NCBI RefSeq assembly: GCF_013141695.1
Contig: NZ_WHNY01000067.1
Location: 397,107 to 461,106 of the forward strand
Direction: 5' to 3'
DNA: 64,000 nucleotides
From: Paenibacillus plantarum
GTDB lineage: Bacteria > Bacillota > Bacilli > Paenibacillales > NBRC-103111
Numbering within the stretch: the first letter of the stretch is position 1; every line of letters begins with the position of its first letter. Positions 49,062-57,415 of this stretch are shown here, piece after piece. The translations under genes were made by a program, and so were the position numbers. The notes below the pieces were generated by a model, which saw only the letters and a list, made by a program, of their open reading frames with translations, had not been told where the DNA came from and made no database searches.

Positions 49062-49688
49062 ATGACAGCAACGATCCGAAATATATATTGCGTTGGACGG
49101 AACTATCGGGCACATGCTGCAGAACTTGGGAACGATGTCCCTGATCAACCGATGATTTTCACAAAGCCTACACATGCATTAGCACAAATGGATGGAGGCA
49201 CACTGTCTCTCCCAAATGATCAAGGTGAGATTCACTATGAAACGGAACTCGTCTTACATATTTCAAAGCCGTACTCGGAAGGCATAAAAGTCGATGAGAT
49301 CGTTGATCAATACGCACTTGGGATTGATTTTACACTTCGTGATATACAGAACGTGATTAAGAAAAAGGGACAACCTTGGCTGCCTGCCAAAGGGTTCCTG
49401 AAGTCAGCTCCAATCACAACTTTCCGCCCTTTTCCTGGTGAGTCCGAATTGACGAAATCGAACTTCCAGCTTCGCAAGAATGGGCAAGTGGTTCAGGATG
49501 GGAACATCTCGCATATGATTTTCGATCTTCAAACCATCATCGATTACATTGCGAAGCATTATGGATTAGGTCCTGGCGACATCATTTTCACAGGGACACC
49601 GGAAGGTGTAGGCCCTGTCCAAGACGGCGACCGTTTAGAGTTGTACTGGGGAGAAGAGCAATTCGGAGCTTTTTCCATCAAATTATAG
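49062..49688 (+). CDS. Fumarylacetoacetate hydrolase family protein
   Basis: A 208-residue FAH-family enzyme with the conserved N-terminal IYCVGRNYRAHAAELGN, metal ligands in HYETELVLHISK (E-x-E type), GIDFTLRDIQ, and the C-terminal GDIIFTGTPEGVGPVQDGD. The group includes oxaloacetate decarboxylases and acylpyruvate hydrolases; the short single-domain form points to that side. It follows the CapA-like gene by 18 bases with SD AGAGGTG, so it is probably co-transcribed. Confidence 0.92.
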   Translation: MTATIRNIYCVGRNYRAHAAELGNDVPDQPMIFTKPTHALAQMDGGTLSLPNDQGEIHYETELVLHISKPYSEGIKVDEIVDQYALGIDFTLRDIQNVIKKKGQPWLPAKGFLKSAPITTFRPFPGESELTKSNFQLRKNGQVVQDGNISHMIFDLQTIIDYIAKHYGLGPGDIIFTGTPEGVGPVQDGDRLELYWGEEQFGAFSIKL

Positions 49689-49690
49689 TA

Positions 49691-49740
49691 GAAAAGGGCA
49701 GTCTCCAAGGTCAATTCGACCTCAGAGTACTGCCCTTTTT
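49691..49740. terminator. Terminator
   Basis: AAAAGGGCAGT ... ACTGCCCTTTT with an inner AGGTC-AATTC-GACCT stem, between convergent genes. Confidence 0.85.
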
Positions 49741-49750
49741 CATCGGCATG

Positions 49751-50944
49751 CTATGTATTCGTTTCAATTGGATTGGCTAAGGCTTCATCCGAGTATTGCT
49801 CTCTTACACGGAGAATAGCGGGTAATTGTTTAAAGAAGGCATCCACCACATCAGGGTCAAAATGCTCTCCGCGTTCCTCCTGGAACAATTGGAGAATGCG
49901 ATCGAGCTCCCACGCCTTTTTGTAGACGCGATCACTGCCAAGGGCATCGAAGACATCTGCTATAGCTGTGATGCGACCGTAAATATGGATCTCTTCACCT
50001 TTAATACCGCGCGGGTACCCACGCCCATTCCATTTCTCATGATGTTCATAGGCAACAACCGCGGCGGTTTTGAGAATATGACGGGTCGAATTTCGCAGCA
50101 GATTATAGCCGATCAACGTATGATTTTGCATGAGTTTGAACTCGTCCTCGGTCAGCTTGCCAGGCTTATTGAGAACCGCATCAGGGATAGCTACCTTGCC
50201 GATATCATGCATAGGTGAAGCCATTTTCAACAGTTCAGCCTCATCTGGACTCATTCCCAACTCCAGCGCTAGCAAATAAGAATACTCGGCAACACGTTTG
50301 ACATGATTACCAGTTTCCTTAGAACGACTTTCACCAATTTCCCCCATTCGGAAAATGATTTCTTTCTGTGTTTCCTCAATTTCCATCGTTAGGAGAGCAG
50401 ACTCCAATGATTTTCCAGCATAAGAAGAGGCCAAGGTTAAATATTCCATATCCTTGTCGGAGAATTGCTCGCTCGCCGTAAGCTTATTAATCGCTTGATA
50501 AGCCCCCATGATCTCACCTTGGCTATTCCGGAAGGGGATGACCATTAAGGCTTTCGTGCGATAACCCGTTTGTTGGTCTGTACGGATGGCGCCATTTTGC
50601 AAATAAGTTTTGTATTCCTCATTGGTATAAGCATCATGAATGAAGACAGCTTGATCATTCGTCACTGCATAGCCTACGAGGCCTGCTGTGCTTGGGATCC
50701 GTATTTCATCAAGACCATGAGCCACTTTAGACCATAGCTCATTCTTTTGTGTATCGAGCAGCCAGACGGTACAGCGATCGGAGACAATCATCTCACGCCC
50801 CATATCCGCCATCAGCATTAGTACGTTATCAAGAAGCCGTTCGTTCGCAATCTTGGAAGCATAGTCGAAAATGACACGCAGCATGTCTTCGGGTTCTAGG
50901 TCTCTTTTGAAAGTGGAATTGGTAGTGAAGTGATCTTGCTCCAT
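49751..50944 (-). CDS. GAF/HD-GYP domain phosphodiesterase (putative c-di-GMP hydrolase)
   Basis: 397 residues: a GAF sensory domain at ~30-185 and an HD-GYP domain at ~195-385. The metal and signature residues are H214, H246-D247 (MHDIGK), H275, H301-H302-E303 and G309-Y310-P311. HD-GYP enzymes hydrolyse c-di-GMP (or cGAMP) to pGpG/GMP. No TM helix, so it is a cytosolic sensor. With the c-di-GMP riboswitch at 40.2 kb it shows that this organism uses the messenger. Single gene. Confidence 0.92.
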   Translation of the reverse strand: MEQDHFTTNSTFKRDLEPEDMLRVIFDYASKIANERLLDNVLMLMADMGREMIVSDRCTVWLLDTQKNELWSKVAHGLDEIRIPSTAGLVGYAVTNDQAVFIHDAYTNEEYKTYLQNGAIRTDQQTGYRTKALMVIPFRNSQGEIMGAYQAINKLTASEQFSDKDMEYLTLASSYAGKSLESALLTMEIEETQKEIIFRMGEIGESRSKETGNHVKRVAEYSYLLALELGMSPDEAELLKMASPMHDIGKVAIPDAVLNKPGKLTEDEFKLMQNHTLIGYNLLRNSTRHILKTAAVVAYEHHEKWNGRGYPRGIKGEEIHIYGRITAIADVFDALGSDRVYKKAWELDRILQLFQEERGEHFDPDVVDAFFKQLPAILRVREQYSDEALANPIETNT

Positions 50945-51138
50945 GTCAGCCTCCTATCGCTTATCACTTTTATAGTATCATAGAATAGGTTATTTATGGT
51001 TAACAATTTGCAGAAATGACCGAAAATTGTCGAATTAATTTTACATAACGCAACAAAGAAGAGACTTGGTAGAATATGTTACAATAGACATAATCAAAGT
51101 GGGTTCAGAAACTGAAATGAACGGGGAGAATCGTATTT

Positions 51139-51960
51139 ATGCTGTTTATGCCGGTAGTCTATGGATTCATAGGAAGCGTAATAATTGCAGGAGCTGCCTA
51201 TTGGAAGAAATCCTTATCATTATCTGGGCTAGTGGCAGCGGTGCTGCTAGGAACGACAATGTATGCGTATGGGAGTCTAGCGTGGTTCGGAACACTAATC
51301 GCGTTCTTCATCTCTTCTAGCTTGCTATCCAAACTCAAACAACAGCGTAAAGCCGCAGCAGAAAGTGGCTATGCCAAAGGTGGGCGACGAGATGCAGGTC
51401 AAGTTGCCGCCAATGGGGGACTTGGTTTGCTGCTTTGTATCGGAAATGCCATCTGGCCAGATCCTGTCTGGTGGTTTATGTATATAGGTGTTATGGCAAC
51501 GGTGAATGCGGATACTTGGGCAACAGAAATTGGTGGGCTGAGTAAGTCGATCCCTCGCTCTATTGTGAATGGGAAGCGGGTTGCTGCAGGTACTTCAGGA
51601 GGAATTACAAGTTTAGGGATCGTTGCTTCCTTGCTTGGCGGGGCTTTTATCGGGCTTGTAGGGGGCATTTTCAACCAACTGGGGGAGACACAGGGGATAA
51701 GTACTTCGATCATGTTCTTAGTCGCGGTAGGTGCAATTGCCGGCTTAGGAGGATCTCTCACGGATTCTTGGCTCGGGGCGACGCTGCAGGTGATGTTTCA
51801 TTGTGAGGTTTGCGGTAAAACAATTGAGAAGCAGGAACATTGTAATCAGAAAGCTAGGCAAATTCGAGGTTTGAGATGGATGAGTAATGATGTGGTAAAC
51901 GCAACTTCCTCATTGATCGGAGGGGTAATATGCTTCTATCTGAGCACCTTACCTCTCTGA
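51139..51960 (+). CDS. DUF92 family membrane protein
   Basis: 273 residues with about six TM helices. Family motifs are GRRDAGQVAANGGLGLLL, the NADTWATEIGGLSK signature (N-x-DTxAtEiG) and GSLTDSWLGATLQ. A CEVCGKTIEKQEHC cysteine segment sits on a loop near residue 220. A eukaryotic relative is phytyl-phosphate kinase VTE6, so members may be CTP-dependent polyprenyl-phosphate kinases; bacterial function is not established. SD GGGGAG about 9-10 bases upstream. Confidence 0.9.
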   Translation: MLFMPVVYGFIGSVIIAGAAYWKKSLSLSGLVAAVLLGTTMYAYGSLAWFGTLIAFFISSSLLSKLKQQRKAAAESGYAKGGRRDAGQVAANGGLGLLLCIGNAIWPDPVWWFMYIGVMATVNADTWATEIGGLSKSIPRSIVNGKRVAAGTSGGITSLGIVASLLGGAFIGLVGGIFNQLGETQGISTSIMFLVAVGAIAGLGGSLTDSWLGATLQVMFHCEVCGKTIEKQEHCNQKARQIRGLRWMSNDVVNATSSLIGGVICFYLSTLPL

Positions 51961-51986
51961 TGGTCTTTCAATAGTGCGGAATAAGT

Positions 51987-52292
51987 CTATACACTTGGCT
52001 CGTTCTGTTCTAGGTTGGAAACCGTGGGGGATACGGGTGTCTGATGTTGCGCTTCATGAAGTTGTTTCTCTAGTTGTTTAACTTTACGCTGCAGCTTATA
52101 TTGACGTACCATGCCGAAGAGACCAACGATTAGACCACCTAATAAAGTTGAGGTTAAAATGACGAGAATCAAAGGGGTAGACGTCGTGACGAACATGAAG
52201 TTTACTTGTACCGGATCTACGTTGACAACAGCGAAAACCGCTGTGATTAGAGCAAACACTAAAGCACTGATTAGTATCCATTGCATCTTCAT
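51987..52292 (-). CDS. LapA (DUF1049) domain membrane protein
   Basis: A 101-residue protein with two TM helices in the LapA pattern: ILISALVFALITAVFAVVNVDPVQVNFMF (first helix, then the conserved N...V.vnf) and LILVILTSTLLGGLIVGLFG, followed by a basic coiled-coil (LQRKVKQLEKQLHEAQ) and an acidic tail. E. coli LapA helps in lipopolysaccharide assembly; Gram-positive members are of unknown role. Single gene, convergent with the DUF92 gene. Confidence 0.85.
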   Translation of the reverse strand: MKMQWILISALVFALITAVFAVVNVDPVQVNFMFVTTSTPLILVILTSTLLGGLIVGLFGMVRQYKLQRKVKQLEKQLHEAQHQTPVSPTVSNLEQNEPSV

Positions 52293-52318
52293 ATAGCCAT
52301 TATCCTCTCCTATTTAAG

Positions 52319-52352
52319 AAAAAGGTTGAAAGCCGCTGCTTTCAACCTTTTT
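52319..52352 (-). terminator. Terminator of the pepF gene
   Basis: A perfect 15-bp stem AAAAAGGTTGAAAGC / GCTTTCAACCTTTTT with a 4-base loop; on the minus strand it follows the oligoendopeptidase gene. Confidence 0.9.
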
Positions 52353-52406
52353 CGTTTCTTACCGCCCTCATTAGCAAGCAAAGAACGGAGGTTAATGCGG
52401 AATCGT

Positions 52407-54197
52407 TTACTTCGTTAACTCTTCCATTTGGTCCAGCAACGAGCTGAATACGCTCATCGCTTGCTTAATTGGCTCAGGTGTAGACATATCCACGCCAGCC
52501 TTCTTAAGAATGTTTAGCGAGTAGTCACTGCCGCCGCTTTTGAGGAAGCCGAGGTAACGGTCAACGGCTGGCTGGCCTTCGTCCAAAATCTGCTTCGCAA
52601 ATGATGTAGCAGCAGAGAAGCCTGTCGCATATTTATAAACATAGAAACTGTTATAGAAGTGAGGAATACGTGCCCATTCCATTTCGATATCTTGATCTAC
52701 GACCATGTCATTGCCATGGTACAGCTTATTCAAGCCATAGTAGATTTCGCTGAACTCTTGTGGTGTCAGGGATTCGCCTTCTTCTGCCTTCTCATGCGTG
52801 ATCATTTCGAACTCAGCAAACATCGTTTGACGGAATACTGTCGTGCGGAACTGATCAGCATAGTACGTGAGCAAGTACATTTTTTCCTTCGGATCCGTTA
52901 CACGCTTCAACAGGTAATCCATGAGAAGGGCTTCATTGAGTGTTGAAGCAACTTCTGCTAAGAAAATAGTGTATTGCGCATAACGATACTCTTGGTTTTC
53001 ATCCGACAAATAAGAATGAATCGCGTGACCCATCTCATGCGTCAACGTAAACATGCTGTTCAAATTGTCTTTATGGTTCAACAATACGTACGGATGTGTG
53101 CCGTAAGCACCCCAGCTATAAGCACCATTGCGCTTATTTTTGTTCTCGTATACATCGATCCAATGGTTATCGAAGCCGTCTTGAAGAATTTTCAAGTAAT
53201 TTTCGCCTAGTGGTGCCAAGCTTTTCTTGATTTCTTCCTTGGCTTGCTGATACGTAATATCCATTTTGAATTCTTCAACTAGCGGTGCAAAGAGGTCGTA
53301 CATATGTAACTCATCGACCTTGAGCAGCTTTTTGCGGAGTTTAAGATACCGTTGCAGCTGCGGCAAGGATTCATGAATAGTGGAAATTAAGTTTGTATAC
53401 ACTTCTTTCTTGATATTGTCACCAAATAGCGTGGATTCAAGAACAGATGGGTAGTGACGCGCTTTGGCGTAGAAAATGTTTTTATTGATATTCGCGCTTA
53501 GTGTCGCGCCAATCGTATTGCGATTATTGCGGTACGTTTCATAAACCGCTTTGAATGCATTCTTTCGAACTTCAGGGTCACGGCTTTCAAGGAATTGAAT
53601 ATAGCTGCCGTGGGTAAGCTCAACTTCCTCACCTTTTTCATTTTTTACCTTCGGGAATTTCAAGTCAGCATTGTTCAGCATGCCGAAAATCGTGCTTGGC
53701 GCCCCTGCCATCGTGCCTGCTTGGGCAAGAAGTGCTTCTTGTTCTTTCGATAACGTATGTGGCTTCTGACGAATCATTTCTTCAAGCGTATCTTTATAAA
53801 AAGATAAGGAAGGATCACTAACAAGCTGCTGAAGCTTTTCGTCCGAAAGGCTTAAAATTTCAGGAGAAATGAAGGAAGCGGCTTCCCCAACTTCAACACT
53901 GAGCTTTTTTGCTTTTTCGGATAAGGCCTGATAAACAGGCTCAGCAGTATCTTCATGATGCTTCATGTTTGCGTAAACATATAATCTTTCCATTTTCACA
54001 GAAAGCTCATCTTCCAATTGGAAAATTTGCTTCACGGAAGCCGCATCATTAAGTTTTCCTTGGAAGGCACTGACTTTGCTAAGCGAGCTTTTTACCTCTT
54101 GAAATTCTTGATCCCAAGCCTTCTGATTAGCAAATAAATCCTCCAATTGCCAACGGTGCTCGGCCGGTACTTGCTTGCGTTCCAATAATTGAGTCAT
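52407..54197 (-). CDS. pepF: Oligoendopeptidase F (M3B family)
   Basis: A 596-residue zinc metallopeptidase that cuts peptides of ~7-17 residues. The PepF core is complete, with active site H387-E-x-x-H391 (TLTHEMGHAIHSYL) and the third ligand E in the downstream AEVASTLNEALL helix. The start at 54197 (MTQLLERKQVP) fits the family and has AGGAGG 6 bases upstream. The frame stays open upstream, however: an ATG at 54317 with GGGAG would add 40 residues including a plausible signal peptide (LLYVTAVMGILLSSIP, cleavage near LHA-KD). Cytosolic and exported forms are both possible. Confidence 0.92.
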   Translation of the reverse strand: MTQLLERKQVPAEHRWQLEDLFANQKAWDQEFQEVKSSLSKVSAFQGKLNDAASVKQIFQLEDELSVKMERLYVYANMKHHEDTAEPVYQALSEKAKKLSVEVGEAASFISPEILSLSDEKLQQLVSDPSLSFYKDTLEEMIRQKPHTLSKEQEALLAQAGTMAGAPSTIFGMLNNADLKFPKVKNEKGEEVELTHGSYIQFLESRDPEVRKNAFKAVYETYRNNRNTIGATLSANINKNIFYAKARHYPSVLESTLFGDNIKKEVYTNLISTIHESLPQLQRYLKLRKKLLKVDELHMYDLFAPLVEEFKMDITYQQAKEEIKKSLAPLGENYLKILQDGFDNHWIDVYENKNKRNGAYSWGAYGTHPYVLLNHKDNLNSMFTLTHEMGHAIHSYLSDENQEYRYAQYTIFLAEVASTLNEALLMDYLLKRVTDPKEKMYLLTYYADQFRTTVFRQTMFAEFEMITHEKAEEGESLTPQEFSEIYYGLNKLYHGNDMVVDQDIEMEWARIPHFYNSFYVYKYATGFSAATSFAKQILDEGQPAVDRYLGFLKSGGSDYSLNILKKAGVDMSTPEPIKQAMSVFSSLLDQMEELTK

Positions 54198-54445
54198 CGG
54201 AGCCCTCCTGTCCTTGTTTTGAGATTGGGGTAAGCTGGTATCCTTTGCATGTAAATCAGCTATGGGGATGGAGCTTAGCAGAATGCCCATTACAGCTGTT
54301 ACATAAAGAAGGCGCATCGCGGTCACGCTCCCGGCATATTCCCATGAGGGATGTTCTAACTGAAATCCCAATCCATGGTTTTCACCTAGTATGACCGATT
54401 GCAAGTTTAATTATCATTATATGAAAAAGCTGGATGGAAGTAAAT

Positions 54446-54628
54446 TCAAGTTCCTGCTCGGAAGAAGCTAAGCAAGATCAGAACGAAGGATATGGAAACC
54501 ATAACAATCGCCAGCAAAGCCAGATAGCGTTTCATTTGAACCGGGAGGCTGTCTTTTTTCATAATCAAAATGATTGCCAGGCAAAAGGATACAATTACAA
54601 ATGTGAGTATAGATCCAGAATCGGTCAT
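54446..54628 (-). CDS. Small membrane protein, two TM helices (60 aa)
   Basis: A 60-residue frame beginning MTDSGSILTFVIVSFCLAII, with two hydrophobic helices separated by MKKDSLPVQMKR and a short tail. SD AAAGGATG about 7-9 bases upstream. Profile and RBS support a real gene, but nothing tells its function. It lies between pepF and terC, all on the minus strand. Confidence 0.6.
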   Translation of the reverse strand: MTDSGSILTFVIVSFCLAIILIMKKDSLPVQMKRYLALLAIVMVSISFVLILLSFFRAGT

Positions 54629-54710
54629 CGAAAATCATCCTTTTTCCTATAGAGTATGATACATGTTCCATATCATACTAATTTTCGCTACGCAGGGTCA
54701 AACTCCTTTT

Positions 54711-55547
54711 TCAACCGGCATGCTGCATGGAATCTTGGTTCGAATCCTCATCTTCCTCTTTCACGAGAATGAACTTGCCGCGAGAATCCATTTTGACCGT
54801 GAAACGATCCTCTGGGGAAATTTGTGCCTCTTCACTAAGCTCTTTGGGAAGTGTTAATTGTCCGCTATCCCCGACACTTACTTGATAGCCAATCATTTTC
54901 GACCATTTACCAGCACCAAGCACGAGGACGACGAGTAATCCAATGAATAACCACTTGCCTAACGGATTGGATTCGAAGAAGGGGGCAAGGAACTTTTCTC
55001 CCGTAATCATCTTTCCAGCGGTAAGCGCAAGTACGCCTGCACCGATATAAATAATCGATGGATACTTCTCAATCCATTTGATGAATAATGTGCTACCCCA
55101 GACCACGATAGGAACACTGATCAGTAGTCCAATAATCACAAGCAGGAAATTCCCGTGTGCCGCGCCAGCGACCGCGATGACATTATCTAAGCCCATGACC
55201 GCATCCGCGATGATGATGGTCCGAATGGCTGCCCACATACTGTCTTTCACTTGCATCGTTTCATGATTTTTCTTTTCGCTCAGAAGCTTATACGAAATCC
55301 ATAACAACAAGATGCCGCCGATAAGCAACAGTCCAGGTATTTTGAGCAGCGTTACAACAACAAGTGTTGCGAATGCACGAATCACAATCGCGCCAACCGT
55401 GCCCCAGAGAATAACTTTCTTTTGTGTTTCCTTTTTCAAATTACGTGCAGCCATCCCAATTACAATCGCGTTATCACCAGCAAGCACCAGGTCAATCAGA
55501 ATAATACTGAGCAGAGAGACGAAAAAGCCAGTTGACAACCAATCCAT
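54711..55547 (-). CDS. TerC family membrane protein with C-terminal AbrB-like domain
   Basis: 278 residues. Residues 1-212 form a TerC/YjbE-type transporter of seven TM helices with the acidic metal-site motifs LVLAGDN (D25) and VMGLDN (D121). Residues ~220-262 add a short domain that reads like a SpoVT/AbrB swapped-hairpin barrel (VGDSGQLTLPKELSEEAQIS-type spacing, then RFTVKMDSRGKFILVKEE), followed by an acidic tail. Ordinary relatives stop near residue 220. TerC-type proteins export Mn2+, including to secreted metalloenzymes. A yybP-ykoY riboswitch lies upstream. Start MDWLSTG; SD AAGGAG (11 bases). Confidence 0.88.
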   Translation of the reverse strand: MDWLSTGFFVSLLSIILIDLVLAGDNAIVIGMAARNLKKETQKKVILWGTVGAIVIRAFATLVVVTLLKIPGLLLIGGILLLWISYKLLSEKKNHETMQVKDSMWAAIRTIIIADAVMGLDNVIAVAGAAHGNFLLVIIGLLISVPIVVWGSTLFIKWIEKYPSIIYIGAGVLALTAGKMITGEKFLAPFFESNPLGKWLFIGLLVVLVLGAGKWSKMIGYQVSVGDSGQLTLPKELSEEAQISPEDRFTVKMDSRGKFILVKEEDEDSNQDSMQHAG

Positions 55548-55582
55548 ACGCGAACACACTCCTTCAAGGTATTTTTTGATGC

Positions 55583-55619
55583 AAAAAGAGCCCAGCACCT
55601 TTAGTACGGTGAAGGCTCT
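55583..55619 (-). terminator. Second terminator in the terC leader
   Basis: On the minus strand AGAGCC-TTCACC...GGTG-GGGCTCT followed by TTTTTG. It lies 36 bases before the terC start and downstream of the riboswitch terminator, so the leader holds two terminators in tandem. Confidence 0.75.
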
Positions 55620-55626
55620 AATTCAT

Positions 55627-55663
55627 CAAAAAAGACCTTCACCAATGAACATGGCAAAGGTCT
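55627..55663 (-). terminator. Riboswitch terminator
   Basis: AGACCTT ... AAGGTCT followed by TTTTTTG on the minus strand. The left arm overlaps the 3' strand of the aptamer P1 (CCTTT pairs with the leader AAAGG), the classic mutually exclusive arrangement. Confidence 0.85.
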
Positions 55664-55748
55664 TGCTAACAACGTTGTCGTTGCCAATAAAGCCGGGATC
55701 TGATGAGAATCCGAATTGACGACTTTACTGTATCAGCTACTCCCCTTT
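55656..55748 (-). promoter_or_regulatory. yybP-ykoY (Mn2+) riboswitch
   Basis: On the minus strand the leader reads AAAGGGGAGTAGC, a hairpin region, GTCGTC, TCATCAGATCCCGGC, then ACGACAACGTTGT and the closing GCAAGACCTTT. The GGGGAGTAG and CCCGG landmarks and a P1 formed by AAAGG/CCTTT match the yybP-ykoY class, which binds Mn2+ and very often precedes terC-like genes. The terminator beyond overlaps P1, so Mn2+ binding would let terC be transcribed. Confidence 0.88.
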
Positions 55749-55813
55749 GGAGTGTTACTATGAGATTATACGTTTAATATATGCGGTGCGTTTCAAAATA
55801 GTCCTCATTTTTT

Positions 55814-56059
55814 TTAAACGTTTTTAAAAGCATCCATAATTGCTTGCAATTCTTCTTCTGTACCATCGAAATTTTCTTTTGTAAAGCGCTCGTTAGCCCA
55901 GTGAAGCATGGCAGGTCGACCAATAAAAGTATGGCATTCTTCGCCCCATTGATCAGAGATTTCGGTGAGAACGATTTTGGTGCCTTGAACCTCGACATTC
56001 AGCATGTTCCATTTATCTTTTTTATAAATCGTATGTCTTTTGAAGGGTTGATGCGACAT
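55814..56059 (-). CDS. Conserved hypothetical protein (81 aa)
   Basis: An 81-residue soluble protein starting MSHQPFKRHTIYKKDKWNML; beta strands (NVEVQGTKIVLTEISDQWG) then a helix (RPAMLHWANERFTKENF) and an acidic C-terminal helix. Similar short proteins occur in Paenibacillus and Bacillus, but I know no function. Start 56059 has SD GAGG; the frame continues to 56131 without an SD. Confidence 0.7.
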   Translation of the reverse strand: MSHQPFKRHTIYKKDKWNMLNVEVQGTKIVLTEISDQWGEECHTFIGRPAMLHWANERFTKENFDGTEEELQAIMDAFKNV

Positions 56060-56248
56060 GGCTTTTTTCCTCGTTTCTGTAATAAGCTTATAGATGTAAA
56101 CAATCGTATCATAAAATGCCGCCATTTCCAAACAGGGGGATCGATTATTTCGTTATTTTCTTGTTGCGCAGTGGAATCTCTCGTGATAGAATTCTCCTAA
56201 TCCTTTCCAGAGGGAAGGGGTTATGAGCCGAGTCGAGGAGAGATGAGC

Positions 56249-56953
56249 ATGGAACAGAAGCGTGAATATGAGCAAATTGGGGTCGCAATGACCTCGAGAT
56301 CGTATGTCGAATACGAGAAAATGTTTATGTTGCAGAGAGCAGATTTGTTTGGAAAACGAGTATTGGACGTCGCAGGTGGCGCATCTTCGTTTACGTCTGA
56401 AGCAAGGCAATTTGGGATTTACGCAGAGGCGGTTGATCCGTTATATGCGAAGTCGCCCAGTGCTATTTCAGATCATGGCATGCAAGAGATTGAGCTTGTC
56501 GCAGCTAAAATGGCGAAACTAACCGATGTGTATGACTGGACGTTCTACGGTAATGTTGAAAACCATAAGGCAGGACGTATTCAAGCGTTACAACGTTTTA
56601 TAGAGGACTTTTCAAGCGCGGAAGGATCAATCAGATATCATACGGCTGCTTTACCTTCGTTACCGTTCGAATCGGAGAGCTTTGATCTCGTGATGTGCAG
56701 TCATTTTCTTTTTCTGTATGAAGAGCAGTTCGATTATGCGTTTCATGTAGGGGCTGTTCGTGAGTTGCTTCGTGTTTGCAAGCCAGGCGGCGAGGTAAGG
56801 ATATACCCACTAATGAGTTTCCGCACAGTGGAATATTCGCGTCTCCCTGATCTAATCAACGAGTTCGCGTTGGCTGGATTTACCGTCAAAAAGCGAGAAG
56901 CTAGTCTACCTTTTCTACCGAATTCTCATCAATTTTTAAGCATAAAAAAGTAG
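56249..56953 (+). CDS. Class I SAM-dependent methyltransferase
   Basis: A 234-residue methyltransferase. SAM motif I is KRVLDVAGGASSFTSEA (a V[LD]D.aGG.s variant), the acidic loop is AEAVDPLY, and FDLVMCSHFLFLY and LLRVCKPGGEVRIYPLM are motifs IV-VI. Substrate unknown. ATG 56249 has SD GAGGAG with 8-base spacing, better than the ATG at 56243 (2 bases). Confidence 0.87.
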   Translation: MEQKREYEQIGVAMTSRSYVEYEKMFMLQRADLFGKRVLDVAGGASSFTSEARQFGIYAEAVDPLYAKSPSAISDHGMQEIELVAAKMAKLTDVYDWTFYGNVENHKAGRIQALQRFIEDFSSAEGSIRYHTAALPSLPFESESFDLVMCSHFLFLYEEQFDYAFHVGAVRELLRVCKPGGEVRIYPLMSFRTVEYSRLPDLINEFALAGFTVKKREASLPFLPNSHQFLSIKK

Positions 56954-57092
56954 CCCTCTGCATAGTGGAAAACCTTGGTACATCAACAAATTTCAGCTTA
57001 TCCACCTCGGAATTTCCGTTGATTTTTCACCACTCAAATGGTATAATTTCCTTATTCGTCATAGATGGCGATATTTTTAGGAGGTTGTTCAT

Positions 57093-57290
57093 TTGAAGGG
57101 TACAGTGAAATGGTTTAACGCAGAAAAAGGGTACGGTTTTATTTCTGTTGATGGAGGCGACGATGTATTCGTTCACTTCTCCGCAATTCAGGGCGAAGGA
57201 TTCAAAACATTAGAAGAAGGCCAATCCGTTGAGTTTGATATTACTCAAGGTAACCGTGGTCCTCAAGCAGCTAACGTCACCAAATTATAA
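57093..57290 (+). CDS. Cold shock protein (Csp family)
   Basis: A 65-residue OB-fold RNA chaperone with RNP1 KGYGFISV and RNP2 VFVHFSAI motifs; full length. TTG start 8 bases after AGGAGG. The 5' leader is long enough for the usual cold-responsive mRNA structure; a TATAAT hexamer lies near 57041. Followed by a strong terminator, so monocistronic. Confidence 0.95.
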   Translation: MKGTVKWFNAEKGYGFISVDGGDDVFVHFSAIQGEGFKTLEEGQSVEFDITQGNRGPQAANVTKL

Positions 57291-57336
57291 GACTCTGGGA
57301 TTCCCTACTTATAAATAGTGTCATAGCACAAGCAAT

Positions 57337-57375
57337 AAAGACAGTTCTCGAGTTCGCTCGAGGCTGTCTTTTTTG
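57337..57375 (+). terminator. Rho-independent terminator
   Basis: AAAGACAG-CTCGAG-TTCG-CTCGAG-CTGTCTTTTTT hairpin after the cold-shock gene. Confidence 0.88.
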
Positions 57376-57415
57376 TTTGCTTGGAGATATATCATGCACA
57401 TGACTAATCCATTAG

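Noticed and set aside
47766..49688. Poly-gamma-glutamate capsule operon
   Set aside because: Only a CapA-like protein is present; capB/capC/pgs partners are absent and the next gene is an FAH-family enzyme.
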